NCBI GenBank assembly: GCA_034439915.1
Contig: JAWXBI010000101.1
Span: 1 to 64,000, forward strand
Origin: JADJLQ01 sp034439915
Lineage (GTDB): Bacteria; Bacteroidota; Bacteroidia; Chitinophagales; Saprospiraceae
Reading direction: 5' to 3'
Length of the DNA: 64,000 nt
The notes under the pieces: generated by a model
The model's database searches: none
What the model saw: only the letters and a program-made list of their open reading frames with translations
What the model was told of the DNA's origin: nothing
Program-made: the position numbers and the translations under genes
Shown: positions 8,744 through 16,128 of the stretch, piece after piece
Numbering within the stretch: position 1 is the stretch's first letter
Layout: each line of letters starts with the position of its first letter

Positions 8744-9247
8744 TTAAACGTTATGAGATTTTTTGAAAAAAAATAACATATCGGTGCTGGTAATCTTCTG
8801 GTACCCTACTTGTTTTAGCAGTGTTAGCAGCTGTCCCCTGTGATAGGTTGAATGGTTGAAAATATGGGCCAGAGCCTGATAATAGGCCAATTCCATATAA
8901 TCTCCATTCAACCTTCTGAAACCAAATACATCATTTAACTGTTCCGGATCAAATTGAAAGACTGCTTCTCTGAGCAAAACGGATGCCTCCATCCATAAAC
9001 CAAGTAATTCGGCCTTAGTTACACGGAGTTCTGTAGATAGGAAAGACGGTGATTGAATTTTTACTAACCGTTCTCTCCATAATTTTTCAGCTCCGGTAAG
9101 ATGAAAGACAGTGGCTTCTATTGACCCAAAACTGGAGACCACGGGTTGAGCCCATTGTTCAGGACTTATATTTTCCAGCCAAAGGATAGCCTCCTTATTG
9201 GCCCAGATATTATAGTCCGCTAATTCGATAAAATAGGACAGGTTCAT
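8744..9247 (-). CDS. DinB-family putative metal-dependent enzyme
   Basis: 167 residues starting MNLSYFIELADYNIWANK, a typical DinB/YfiT-like four-helix bundle start. The metal-binding histidines appear as ATVFHLTGAEKLW and the closing HIFNHSTYHRGQLLTLL (HxxxH). Members include thiol S-transferases and damage-inducible proteins; the substrate here is unknown. The frame continues upstream to 9292, but that stretch encodes low-complexity repeat DNA, so the ATG at 9247 is preferred. Lies between the GIN gene and the aromatic operon. Confidence 0.82.
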   Translation of the reverse strand: MNLSYFIELADYNIWANKEAILWLENISPEQWAQPVVSSFGSIEATVFHLTGAEKLWRERLVKIQSPSFLSTELRVTKAELLGLWMEASVLLREAVFQFDPEQLNDVFGFRRLNGDYMELAYYQALAHIFNHSTYHRGQLLTLLKQVGYQKITSTDMLFFFKKSHNV

Positions 9248-9250
9248 AAT

Positions 9251-9280
9251 GGTTGGTGGTGGTTGGTGGATGGTGGTTGG
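9251..9280. repeat. GGTTGGTGG-type low-complexity repeat
   Basis: Thirty bases on the plus strand built of GGTTGGTGG-like words, directly upstream of the DinB start codon on the other strand. It is C/A-only on the minus strand. Confidence 0.75.
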
Positions 9281-9281
9281 C

Positions 9282-9313
9282 CAATTCAGCAATTTGACAA
9301 TTCAACAATTCAA
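9282..9313. repeat. Four tandem CAATTCAA-type octamers
   Basis: CAATTCAG, CAATTTGA, CAATTCAA and CAATTCAA lie head to tail between the stop of the DAHP synthase gene and the DinB start. Origin and role unknown; possibly slippage-derived. Confidence 0.75.
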
Positions 9314-9321
9314 CCTTCGTA

Positions 9322-10413
9322 TTAAGATTCAATCATAATTCTTTCCTGATGCTCAATGGATTCTTCGTGGATAGCCGTTAATATTTTGGTAATAAATTCT
9401 TCGCTCAAGCCGAGTTTTTTACCTTTTTCATGGCTTTTTTCGATGATTTCATTCCAGCGACCGGATTGCAAAATGCTGATATTGTTGAGTTTTTTAAACA
9501 TGCCTATTTTATCAGCAAGTTTCATGCGCTCACCCAGCATATTCAGCACTTCGGAATCAATGACATCGATCTGGTGACGGATGTCTTCAATATTGTCTAT
9601 AAATTTTGGGTCCGCTGATTTTTCTTCCCGAATAGTCAGGCGGTCAAGGATACTTTTTAGACCTGATCCGGTCACTTGTTGTGCGGCATCACTCCAGGCA
9701 GCGTCAGGATTACAATGGGTTTCCAGCATGACCCCATCGTAATTGAGGTCCATTGCCCGTTGGGCTACTTCCCATAATCCGGGTCGGTTTCCACAGATAT
9801 GACTGGCATCACAGATGATAAACAGCTCTGGAAACTGACGGATGAGTTCTATCGGAATTTCCCAGCGAGGCAGGTTACGGTAAATGGATTTACCAAAAGC
9901 ACTAAACCCTCTGTGTATAACCCCCAACCGGGTAATACCTGCTTTTTTTAAACGCTCCAAAGAACCAATCCAAAGGCTCAGATCAGGATTGATTGGGTTT
10001 TTTACCAGAACCGGAATGTCCACACCGACGAGGGCATCCGCTATTTCCTGCACTGAAAAAGGGTTGACCGTGGTACGGGCGCCTATCCACAGCACATCGA
10101 CTCCTGCTTTGAGCGAATCGAAAACGTGTTGGGTGTTTGCTACTTCGACCGTCGTTTTCCAACCGTATTCTTCTTTTACTTTTTTAAGCCAGCTTAAGCC
10201 GGGCCTGCCGATGCCTTCAAAGCTACCGGGCCTGGTGCGGGGTTTCCATATCCCGGCGCGGAACAAATCCGGTTTGATGCCTTGTTCAGCCATTTGAGCT
10301 GCGGTACTCATAACCTGTTCTTCGGTCTCGGCGCTGCAGGGACCTGCAATCAGGTAAGGTCTTTTGAATACCTGATCGGTAAAAGGCCGGATGGATAATG
10401 CTTCTGTTTCCAT
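9322..10413 (-). CDS. Bifunctional DAHP synthase / chorismate mutase
   Basis: 363 residues: an N-terminal class I DAHP synthase of the KDO8P-synthase-like (AroA beta) type, with LIAGPCSAETEEQV (near 22-35), KPRTRPGSFEG and HCNPDAAWSDA, and a C-terminal AroQ-type chorismate mutase from about 270 (RHQIDVIDSEVLNMLGERMK). It condenses PEP and erythrose-4-phosphate at the pathway entry and also converts chorismate to prephenate. The fusion is typical of Bacteroidota. It is the last gene of the pheA-aminotransferase-tyrA operon, 48 bases after tyrA, and so falls under the upstream Phe/Tyr attenuator. Confidence 0.95.
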   Translation of the reverse strand: METEALSIRPFTDQVFKRPYLIAGPCSAETEEQVMSTAAQMAEQGIKPDLFRAGIWKPRTRPGSFEGIGRPGLSWLKKVKEEYGWKTTVEVANTQHVFDSLKAGVDVLWIGARTTVNPFSVQEIADALVGVDIPVLVKNPINPDLSLWIGSLERLKKAGITRLGVIHRGFSAFGKSIYRNLPRWEIPIELIRQFPELFIICDASHICGNRPGLWEVAQRAMDLNYDGVMLETHCNPDAAWSDAAQQVTGSGLKSILDRLTIREEKSADPKFIDNIEDIRHQIDVIDSEVLNMLGERMKLADKIGMFKKLNNISILQSGRWNEIIEKSHEKGKKLGLSEEFITKILTAIHEESIEHQERIMIES

Positions 10414-10461
10414 ATGATTTTGAATTAAATAATTTTAAATTTATTAATTGAGTTCTAAGAT

Positions 10462-11307
10462 TTAGTTTTTAAGTATTTTTTTAATCTGGTTGGCTTCCTG
10501 GATCAATTTTTTAAAAGTGGTAAAATCTTTTTTGATCAATAGACTTCTAAACCGGGAAAGGGTATTGATGTGTTCGTCCAGCACATCGAGTACATTATCT
10601 CTGTTTTGTTCAAAAATCGGAGTCCACATTTCCGGTGAACTTTTAGCTAAACGAACTGTGGAACTAAAGCCCCCGCTGGCCAATTCAAAAATCTGGTTTT
10701 CATCTTTTTCTTTGGCGAGTACAGTCAATGCCAAAGCAAATGAACTGATGTGTGAAATATGCGAAACATAAGCTGTATGCAGGTCGTGGGAATCCGGATC
10801 CAGGTAAACTAAATGCATCTGAAGCTTTGAATATAAATCCATTATTTCTTTGAGGCGTGCGGGGTCACTCTTTTCCGTTTCCACCAGCACACAGGTTTTG
10901 TTTTCAAACAGGTCCGCCAACGCTGCTTCCGGGCCTGAAAACTCGGTGCCGGCCATAGGGTGGGTAGCGACAAAATTGGAACGGTGTGTATGGTGCTGGA
11001 CCCCTTTGAGGATAGTTGCCTTGGTCGATCCAACGTCTATGACGGTTTGGTTATCCACGAGGTCCAATACCTGGGGCAACAAAGCCAACATGGTATTGAC
11101 GGGAACAGCTAAGACAACAAAATCAGAGGCCTTAACGCCATCAGCCAACGAGGCATATTCGTCTATCAATCCAAGTTCTTTGGCTTGTTCCAGATGTTTG
11201 ATGTTGATATCTACACCGATTACACGGGAGATCAGTTCGGCTTTTTTCAGGGCCAGGGCCAATGAGCCACCGATATGGCCAACACCTATAAGGCACATTG
11301 TTTTCAT
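10462..11307 (-). CDS. tyrA: Prephenate dehydrogenase TyrA
   Basis: 281 residues beginning MKTMCLIGVGHIGGSLALAL, a Rossmann NAD-binding start (GxGxxG). Other family motifs are VVLAVPVNTML, VIDVGSTKATIL, ATHPMAGTEFSGPEAA and AYVSHISHISSFALAL. It oxidatively decarboxylates prephenate to 4-hydroxyphenylpyruvate for tyrosine. I chose the ATG at 11307 because it forms an ATGA overlap with the stop of the preceding aminotransferase; four upstream residues to 11319 are possible. No ACT or fused mutase domain is seen; the mutase is supplied by the next gene. Confidence 0.94.
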   Translation of the reverse strand: MKTMCLIGVGHIGGSLALALKKAELISRVIGVDINIKHLEQAKELGLIDEYASLADGVKASDFVVLAVPVNTMLALLPQVLDLVDNQTVIDVGSTKATILKGVQHHTHRSNFVATHPMAGTEFSGPEAALADLFENKTCVLVETEKSDPARLKEIMDLYSKLQMHLVYLDPDSHDLHTAYVSHISHISSFALALTVLAKEKDENQIFELASGGFSSTVRLAKSSPEMWTPIFEQNRDNVLDVLDEHINTLSRFRSLLIKKDFTTFKKLIQEANQIKKILKN

Positions 11308-12470
11308 CCTTCTACCCATTTATGATTAATGATCCTGGCCAAGGCCTTTTGCATCGTATCCACTTTGGTAGATAACGAAATCCTTAAATAAGGGATGCCG
11401 TTTTTTCCAAAAATTCCACCCGGCGTGATAAATACATGCGTGTTATTCAGGATTTTATCACTCCAGGAAAAACCATCCCCCTGAGGGACTTTTGCCCATA
11501 TAAACATCCCTTGTTGGTCCCGGGTATAACTACAGCCGAGGGCATCCATGATCTGACAGGCTGCCTCTTTCCTTTCTTCGTATGTTTCGTTGAGTTGGTT
11601 GTACCAGGATTCGTCCAATTGTAAAGCTTTTACTGCTGCCATCTGAACCGGTAAAAACATACCGCTGTCCATATTGCTCTTAAAACGGATAATATGGTTG
11701 ATAAAGTCGGGATTAGAAATGGCTACACCGACCCTCCAACCGGCCATATTTTGGGCTTTGCTCATCGAATTCAGTTCTATTGCCTGGTCTTTTGCGCCGG
11801 GTACTGCCAGCAGGGAAACATAATTCTGATTGAGTATAAAACTATAGGGGTTGTCATTGCAAACGAGGATGTTCCTATCCCTTGCCCAGGTGAGCAATTT
11901 TTTTAAAAATTCCATATTGGTCGTTTGGCCAGTGGGCATATGCGGAAAATTTATCCACATCAGTTTGATCTCGTCTTTTTCAATATGTCTTAATGAATCC
12001 AGATCCAATTGCCAGTTGTTTTGAGGCAGCAGGTCATAGCTCACCGGTTTAGCTCCCGCAAGTTTGGTGGCTGCGCTATAGGTCGGATAACCCGGATCGG
12101 GGATCAACACCAGGTCGCCTGGGTTGAGAAAAGCCATGGAAATATGCATGATCCCTTCTTTGGAACCAATCAGCGGTAATATTTCTTTATCTGGGTCCAG
12201 GGCAACCTTAAAATATTTTAGATACCATTGAGCAAACGCTTGTCTCAATTCCGGACGGCCCTGATAACTTTGATAACCATGGGTGTCGGGTTTTAAAGCC
12301 CATTGATACAAGGTTTCGATGACCTCGGGATGAGGTGGGAGGTCGGGTGAGCCGATCCCCAGATTGATGATATCGGCACCCTCAGCCCGCATACCGGCTA
12401 TTTGTTTAAGTTTGGAAGAAAAATAATATTCTTCTACTGTTCCGATCCGCAGAGAGGGACTAATGTTCAT
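11304..12470 (-). CDS. PLP-dependent aminotransferase of the aromatic operon
   Basis: 388-residue fold-type I aminotransferase. Visible are IINLGIGSPDLPPHPEV near the N-terminus, YPTYSAATKLAG, the cofactor-binding NDNPYSFIL, and the PLP lysine in NSMSKAQNMAGWRVG. Placement between pheA and tyrA suggests it transaminates phenylpyruvate and 4-hydroxyphenylpyruvate (or prephenate) to the amino acids; by sequence alone it could equally resemble diaminopimelate or alanine aminotransferases. It overlaps pheA by 11 bases and tyrA by 4, so the three are tightly coupled. Confidence 0.9.
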   Translation of the reverse strand: MNISPSLRIGTVEEYYFSSKLKQIAGMRAEGADIINLGIGSPDLPPHPEVIETLYQWALKPDTHGYQSYQGRPELRQAFAQWYLKYFKVALDPDKEILPLIGSKEGIMHISMAFLNPGDLVLIPDPGYPTYSAATKLAGAKPVSYDLLPQNNWQLDLDSLRHIEKDEIKLMWINFPHMPTGQTTNMEFLKKLLTWARDRNILVCNDNPYSFILNQNYVSLLAVPGAKDQAIELNSMSKAQNMAGWRVGVAISNPDFINHIIRFKSNMDSGMFLPVQMAAVKALQLDESWYNQLNETYEERKEAACQIMDALGCSYTRDQQGMFIWAKVPQGDGFSWSDKILNNTHVFITPGGIFGKNGIPYLRISLSTKVDTMQKALARIINHKWVEG

Positions 12471-13338
12471 AATGTTTACCTTTTGGATATATGCCTAATA
12501 CTTTGAGGTCGTGGATCAGAGGTGATATAGACTGAATGGCATTTAATAGCTGTTCGCTCCCTTCTGACACCAGGTCAACCCAGAAAGCATATTCAAAGGG
12601 TTTGCCCAGAATGGGAATGGATTGAATTTTGGTGAGGTTGGCCTGATTAGACGATAACCTGGACAAAACCTGGTGGAGGCTACCGACTTCATGTGCGAGG
12701 CTAAATACTACAGATGCTTTATTAGCTGAAGGTTGAGGTTGGGAATTGGATTTTCTGGCAATGACTAGAAATCGTGTAAAATTTTTCTTGTTGGTTTCGA
12801 TAGAAGGGACTAAAATCTTCATGCCATATAATTCCGCTGCCAGACTGCTGGCTATAGCTCCTCTTGATCTTAATCGTTTCTCCCGGATCTCCTTTACACT
12901 ATATGCCGTATCCACACTTTCTATCAGTTTGATATGAGGATAGGCTTTGAAAAACTCCCTGCATTGTTCAATAGCGATGGGGTGGGAGTGTACTTCTTTC
13001 AATTCCTCAATATTCTGATCGGCCCAGGTGATCAGGTTTTGTTTAATCCTGAGGTAAACTTCACCAAGAACAAAAACTTTCGATTTGTGCAACAAATTGT
13101 AGTTGGGCATCAACATGCCGTAAATGGTGTTTTCAATAGCCATAGCACCATATTCGACCTGTTTGGTTTCTACCTTTTGAACGATCTGATCAAAAGTATC
13201 AATCTCCACGACCTCAGCTTCATCTTTTCCAAAATACCGCTGCACGGCAATGTCATGAAATGCACCCCTATAACCTTGTATAGCTACGCGGGGTAAGGCT
13301 CTTAAGTCATTGGATTCTATAATCTTTGTTTTAGTCAT
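12460..13338 (-). CDS. pheA: Prephenate dehydratase PheA
   Basis: 292 residues that convert prephenate to phenylpyruvate. The catalytic domain (about 1-195) contains VAIQGYRGAFHDIAV, the GAMAIENTIYG segment, and NFTRFLVIAR with the TRF motif needed for catalysis. A C-terminal ACT domain (about 205-292) follows, where Phe normally binds for feedback inhibition: GSLHQVLSRL is present, but the usual ESRP motif reads QSIP (TKIQSIPILG), so feedback response may differ. It is the first structural gene after the leader-peptide attenuator; its ATG lies 9 bases after the terminator T tract. Confidence 0.95.
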   Translation of the reverse strand: MTKTKIIESNDLRALPRVAIQGYRGAFHDIAVQRYFGKDEAEVVEIDTFDQIVQKVETKQVEYGAMAIENTIYGMLMPNYNLLHKSKVFVLGEVYLRIKQNLITWADQNIEELKEVHSHPIAIEQCREFFKAYPHIKLIESVDTAYSVKEIREKRLRSRGAIASSLAAELYGMKILVPSIETNKKNFTRFLVIARKSNSQPQPSANKASVVFSLAHEVGSLHQVLSRLSSNQANLTKIQSIPILGKPFEYAFWVDLVSEGSEQLLNAIQSISPLIHDLKVLGIYPKGKHYEH

Positions 13339-13346
13339 ACCGTTCT

Positions 13347-13392
13347 AAAAACACTGAAGGGAGCCTCGATTTTTTCAAGGACTCCCTTCAGT
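13347..13392 (-). terminator. Attenuator terminator of the Phe/Tyr operon
   Basis: On the minus strand ACTGAAGGGAG (13392-13382) pairs perfectly with CTCCCTTCAGT (13363-13353). After one bulged T the stem continues with CCTTGA/TCGAGG (one G-T pair) around an A-rich loop, and GTTTTT follows (13352-13347). This strong intrinsic terminator sits between the leader peptide and pheA, so it only makes sense as a regulated one. Confidence 0.9.
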
Positions 13393-13415
13393 TTAAATTT
13401 CTTGTTGAATTTGTA

Positions 13416-13481
13416 TCAAACTTCGGTCATCCCATTAGGTAAATAATAGTAGCTAAAATAAAAACCGAAGCTGGATTGCAT
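13416..13481 (-). CDS. Phe/Tyr-rich leader peptide of the pheA operon
   Basis: A 21-residue open frame starting ATG at 13481 and ending TGA at 13418-13416. It reads MQSSFGFYFSYYY then LPNGMTEV: seven aromatic residues lie among residues 5-13 (Phe 5, 7, 9; Tyr 8, 11, 12, 13). This is the design of amino-acid leader peptides such as PheL: a ribosome short of charged tRNA-Phe or tRNA-Tyr stalls on the run and changes folding of the RNA behind it. Codons 4-6 contain CTTCGGT, which pairs with ACCGAAG in codons 19-21 and, with one G-U, with ACTGAAG of the terminator arm. A second alternative pairs AGTTT and AAATT (13422-13408) with AATTT and AAACT (13399-13390). Not annotated by ordinary gene callers. 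Confidence 0.88.
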   Translation of the reverse strand: MQSSFGFYFSYYYLPNGMTEV

Positions 13482-13492
13482 TTTCACGGTGG

Positions 13493-13521
13493 CAAATATA
13501 TATGTTTTAACGGTAATTCAA
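13493..13521 (-). promoter_or_regulatory. Promoter of the Phe/Tyr operon
   Basis: On the minus strand TTG (13521-13519), an 18-base spacer, then TATATTTG (13500-13493): both elements of the Bacteroidota consensus at the expected spacing. Only 11 bases separate the -7 box from the leader-peptide ATG, so the leader is translated from the very start of the transcript. Confidence 0.75.
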
Positions 13522-13630
13522 CTTTACCTATAAAATATTTATTTATTATATATGAAAAACAAACCAGAGCTCCTGCGTAAGAGCAAGTTCTGCGGTTTGC
13601 ATTTAAATAGTACTTCCACAGGACCAGGAA

Positions 13631-13652
13631 CAAATAAATTGCGATTTATTTG
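13631..13652. repeat. A/T-rich inverted repeat
   Basis: CAAATAAAT (13631-13639), loop TGCG, ATTTATTTG (13644-13652). It is a perfect 9-bp stem and could be an operator or a weak terminator; no T tract follows in either direction. Confidence 0.5.
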
Positions 13653-13711
13653 ATTTCAGACTGGCTTATTCACTAATCTTTAACTGGAAATTAATACCAT
13701 GTTACACGGAT

Positions 13712-13727
13712 TGGCACGTTTTTTACT
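13712..13727 (+). promoter_or_regulatory. Sigma-54-like -24/-12 element
   Basis: TGGCACG at 13712-13718 followed after four bases by TTACT; the RpoN consensus is TGGCACG, four bases, TTGCW. Only the G of the -12 element is missing. It ends 12 bases before the ATG of the small membrane gene. A chance match is quite possible. Confidence 0.25.
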
Positions 13728-13739
13728 AAACTATTAAGT

Positions 13740-13934
13740 ATGAAACCATCAGAAATAAATGAGCGAAACGACCAGGTCACGGCCTGGATGGTGACTATTA
13801 TTGTTCATCTGGCAGTCATAGCCGCCTTGTTTTTTGTGGCTTTTCCTCAAGCTGAAAATAGCCGTCCTACACAGAATTCGTCAATTGAAAACCAAGCAGT
13901 TCCGCAAACAGGAAAGGTAAAACCCAAAGCCTGA
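13740..13934 (+). CDS. Small single-pass membrane protein, unknown function
   Basis: 64 residues: a polar N-terminus (MKPSEINERNDQ), one hydrophobic helix at about 14-34 (VTAWMVTIIVHLAVIAALFF), and a polar, Pro/Gln/Lys-rich tail. The layout resembles the first part of TonB-like energy transducers (short cytoplasmic end, single anchor, periplasmic tail), but there is no TonB C-terminal domain, so it is either a stand-alone small protein or a remnant. Codon use looks normal. It is convergent with the oligopeptidase gene (stop 26 bases away). Confidence 0.5.
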   Translation: MKPSEINERNDQVTAWMVTIIVHLAVIAALFFVAFPQAENSRPTQNSSIENQAVPQTGKVKPKA

Positions 13935-13959
13935 TGTCTTGGGATTGATTGACGCAGCA

Positions 13960-16119
13960 TCAATTGTTGATTTTGGCATCGGCAATCCCCATCAATCCCA
14001 TCATGAAAGCATATTCGTTTGCTCTCTCGTGCAAACGTTGAAAGCGTCCGGAAGAACCTCCATGGGAACCAGTCATATTGGTAATCAGCAAAAGTGAATT
14101 TTTGTCTTTTTTAATTTTGCGCAATTTGGCCACATATTTCGCCGGCTCAAAATATTGAACCTGCGAGTCATTCAGGGAAGTACTGACATAGATATCCGGA
14201 TATTCCTTCGCCTCCAGGTTGTCATAGGGCGAATACTTTTTCATATAATCATATTCCGCTTTGTTTGCCGGGTTGCCCCATTCTGTATATTCCCCGGTAG
14301 TCAGGGGTATAGAGGCATCCGACATCGTGGTCAATACATCAACGAAAGGGACTCCCGTAATAATGCCTCTGAAAAGGTCAGGTCGCATATTGGTGACCGC
14401 ACCCATCAGAAGACCGCCTGCGCTCCTGCCGGTAGCAAACAACCTGTCTTTGGAGGTGTATTTCTGATCAACCAGCCATTGGGCGCAGTCAATAAAGTCA
14501 GTGAATGTGTTCATCTTGTTGAACATCTTTCCCTGTTCATACCATTTAAAACCCATTTCCATACCGCCCCGGATATGGGCTATTCCGCAAACAAACCCTC
14601 TGTCGAGTAAACTGATCCAATTGGAATTAAAATCAGGATCATAGGTACTGCCGTATGACCCATAACCCACCAGATAGGCAGGGGCTGTCCCGTCTTTTTT
14701 AGTCCCTTTGCGATATACCAGGGACATGGGCACTTTGGTTTGATCCTGAGCCCCGACCCAGATAAACTCAGTTTCGTAGTTTTCGCTTGAGAAGCCATTT
14801 AACACCGGTTGAACCTTTTTAACTTCCCTGGCTTTAGTAGACATGTGGTAATCAATGGTCGAGGGCGGAGTCTTAAAAGAATTAAATATATATCGCAATT
14901 GTTCCGTGTCAAACTCCGGGTTTTCCCCAAACCGGGCAGCATAGGTAGGTTCTCCAAAATCCAGAAAGTGTTCGGAACCATCGGCCCATTTTCTGATCAG
15001 GATTTGGTGGAGTCCGTTTTTACGTTCCAGAACAACCAGATAGTTTTTAAAAATATCAAAGTTTTCAATCAGGACGTTTTCGTCGTGAGCAATTACATCT
15101 TTCCAGTTATCTATCTGATATTGTTTGACAGACGTCTGCATCAACTTAAAGTTTTTAGCTCCGTCTTTATTGGTTAGAATGTAAAAATCATTTCCAAAGT
15201 GCCCGACATTATAATAAAAATCCTTAGCCCGGGGTTTGATCAGTTCAAATTTGCCGGCAGGATTATCTGCTGACATAAAATGAGTCTCGATGTTTTGGGT
15301 ATATCCATGATTAAGAAATATATAGGCATCGGATTTGGATTTCTGTATCCCGCAATAGGCTGTTTCATCAGTCTCTTCAAACAAGAGTTCATCTTTAGAC
15401 GATCCCAATTGGTGTCGCCAGATTTTATCAGTCCTTAAGGTTACATTGTCTTTGGTCTCGTAGATCAGTGTTTTGGAATCATTAATCCATTCCAAACCTC
15501 CTGCGGTTTCAAACTGATCTGGCAATAGATTGCCAGTCTTTAGATCTTTGATGTAGGCAGTAAATAAATTCCGTCCGGTGGTATCGGAGATGTAGGCCAT
15601 ATAACGGTCATCCGGACTGATCTCGATGCCACCTGCGAGAGTATAATCATGTCCCAGGGCCAGTTGATTGACATTAAGGAGGATTTGTTCATTTCCTTCG
15701 AGTGATCCGTGTTTCCGGCAAAATATGGGATATTCTTTCCCCGTTTCAAACCGGGTATAATAAAAATATCCTTTCTTAAAGTAAGGTACGGTACTGTCAT
15801 CTTCTTTAATTCTCGATTTCAGTTCATTAAAGAGTTCCTCTTTAAGTTTTTTGACTGGTTGCAGGACACTATCTGCATAACGGTTTTCGGCCTCCAGGAA
15901 GTCAATGACCGCGGTGTCTTCCCTGACATTGAGCCAATAGTAGGGGTCTATACGGGTTTCCCCGCTGATGGTCAGTTCTTTATTTATTTCTTTGGCAACG
16001 GGCGGGCTATATTGGCCGGGCTTAAAAAGGCTTTTTGACATGTTAGATTCGGTTTGAGGGTTTGAATTACAAGCTATTAAAGCGAGTAAACTCAACAAAG
16101 TTTGTAATGGAGTTTTCAT
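13960..16119 (-). CDS. Oligopeptidase B-like S9 peptidase, lipoprotein form
   Basis: 719 residues: an N-terminal lipoprotein signal (LLSLLALIAC, Cys17), a beta-propeller domain (about 40-450) and an alpha/beta-hydrolase domain. The catalytic triad is visible: Ser566 in GRSAGGLLMGAV, Asp651 in TSLNDSQVQYFEP and His686 in TGSHGGSSGRF. Family S9A oligopeptidase B cleaves short peptides after Arg/Lys. Oligopeptidase B is usually cytoplasmic; the lipobox implies this copy works in the periplasm or on the outer membrane. It is followed on the same strand by no close gene and preceded by a nucleoside kinase 9 bases upstream, probably one transcript. Confidence 0.92.
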   Translation of the reverse strand: MKTPLQTLLSLLALIACNSNPQTESNMSKSLFKPGQYSPPVAKEINKELTISGETRIDPYYWLNVREDTAVIDFLEAENRYADSVLQPVKKLKEELFNELKSRIKEDDSTVPYFKKGYFYYTRFETGKEYPIFCRKHGSLEGNEQILLNVNQLALGHDYTLAGGIEISPDDRYMAYISDTTGRNLFTAYIKDLKTGNLLPDQFETAGGLEWINDSKTLIYETKDNVTLRTDKIWRHQLGSSKDELLFEETDETAYCGIQKSKSDAYIFLNHGYTQNIETHFMSADNPAGKFELIKPRAKDFYYNVGHFGNDFYILTNKDGAKNFKLMQTSVKQYQIDNWKDVIAHDENVLIENFDIFKNYLVVLERKNGLHQILIRKWADGSEHFLDFGEPTYAARFGENPEFDTEQLRYIFNSFKTPPSTIDYHMSTKAREVKKVQPVLNGFSSENYETEFIWVGAQDQTKVPMSLVYRKGTKKDGTAPAYLVGYGSYGSTYDPDFNSNWISLLDRGFVCGIAHIRGGMEMGFKWYEQGKMFNKMNTFTDFIDCAQWLVDQKYTSKDRLFATGRSAGGLLMGAVTNMRPDLFRGIITGVPFVDVLTTMSDASIPLTTGEYTEWGNPANKAEYDYMKKYSPYDNLEAKEYPDIYVSTSLNDSQVQYFEPAKYVAKLRKIKKDKNSLLLITNMTGSHGGSSGRFQRLHERANEYAFMMGLMGIADAKINN

Positions 16120-16128
16120 AGGAATAGA

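Larger units (their letters stand above)
13522..13739. other. Spacer between the aromatic operon and a small membrane gene
   Basis: Gene-free. It contains a perfect 9-bp inverted repeat CAAATAAAT/ATTTATTTG with a TGCG loop (13631-13652) and a sigma-54-like sequence (13712-13727), both listed separately. Otherwise A/T-rich with nothing recognised. Confidence 0.5.
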
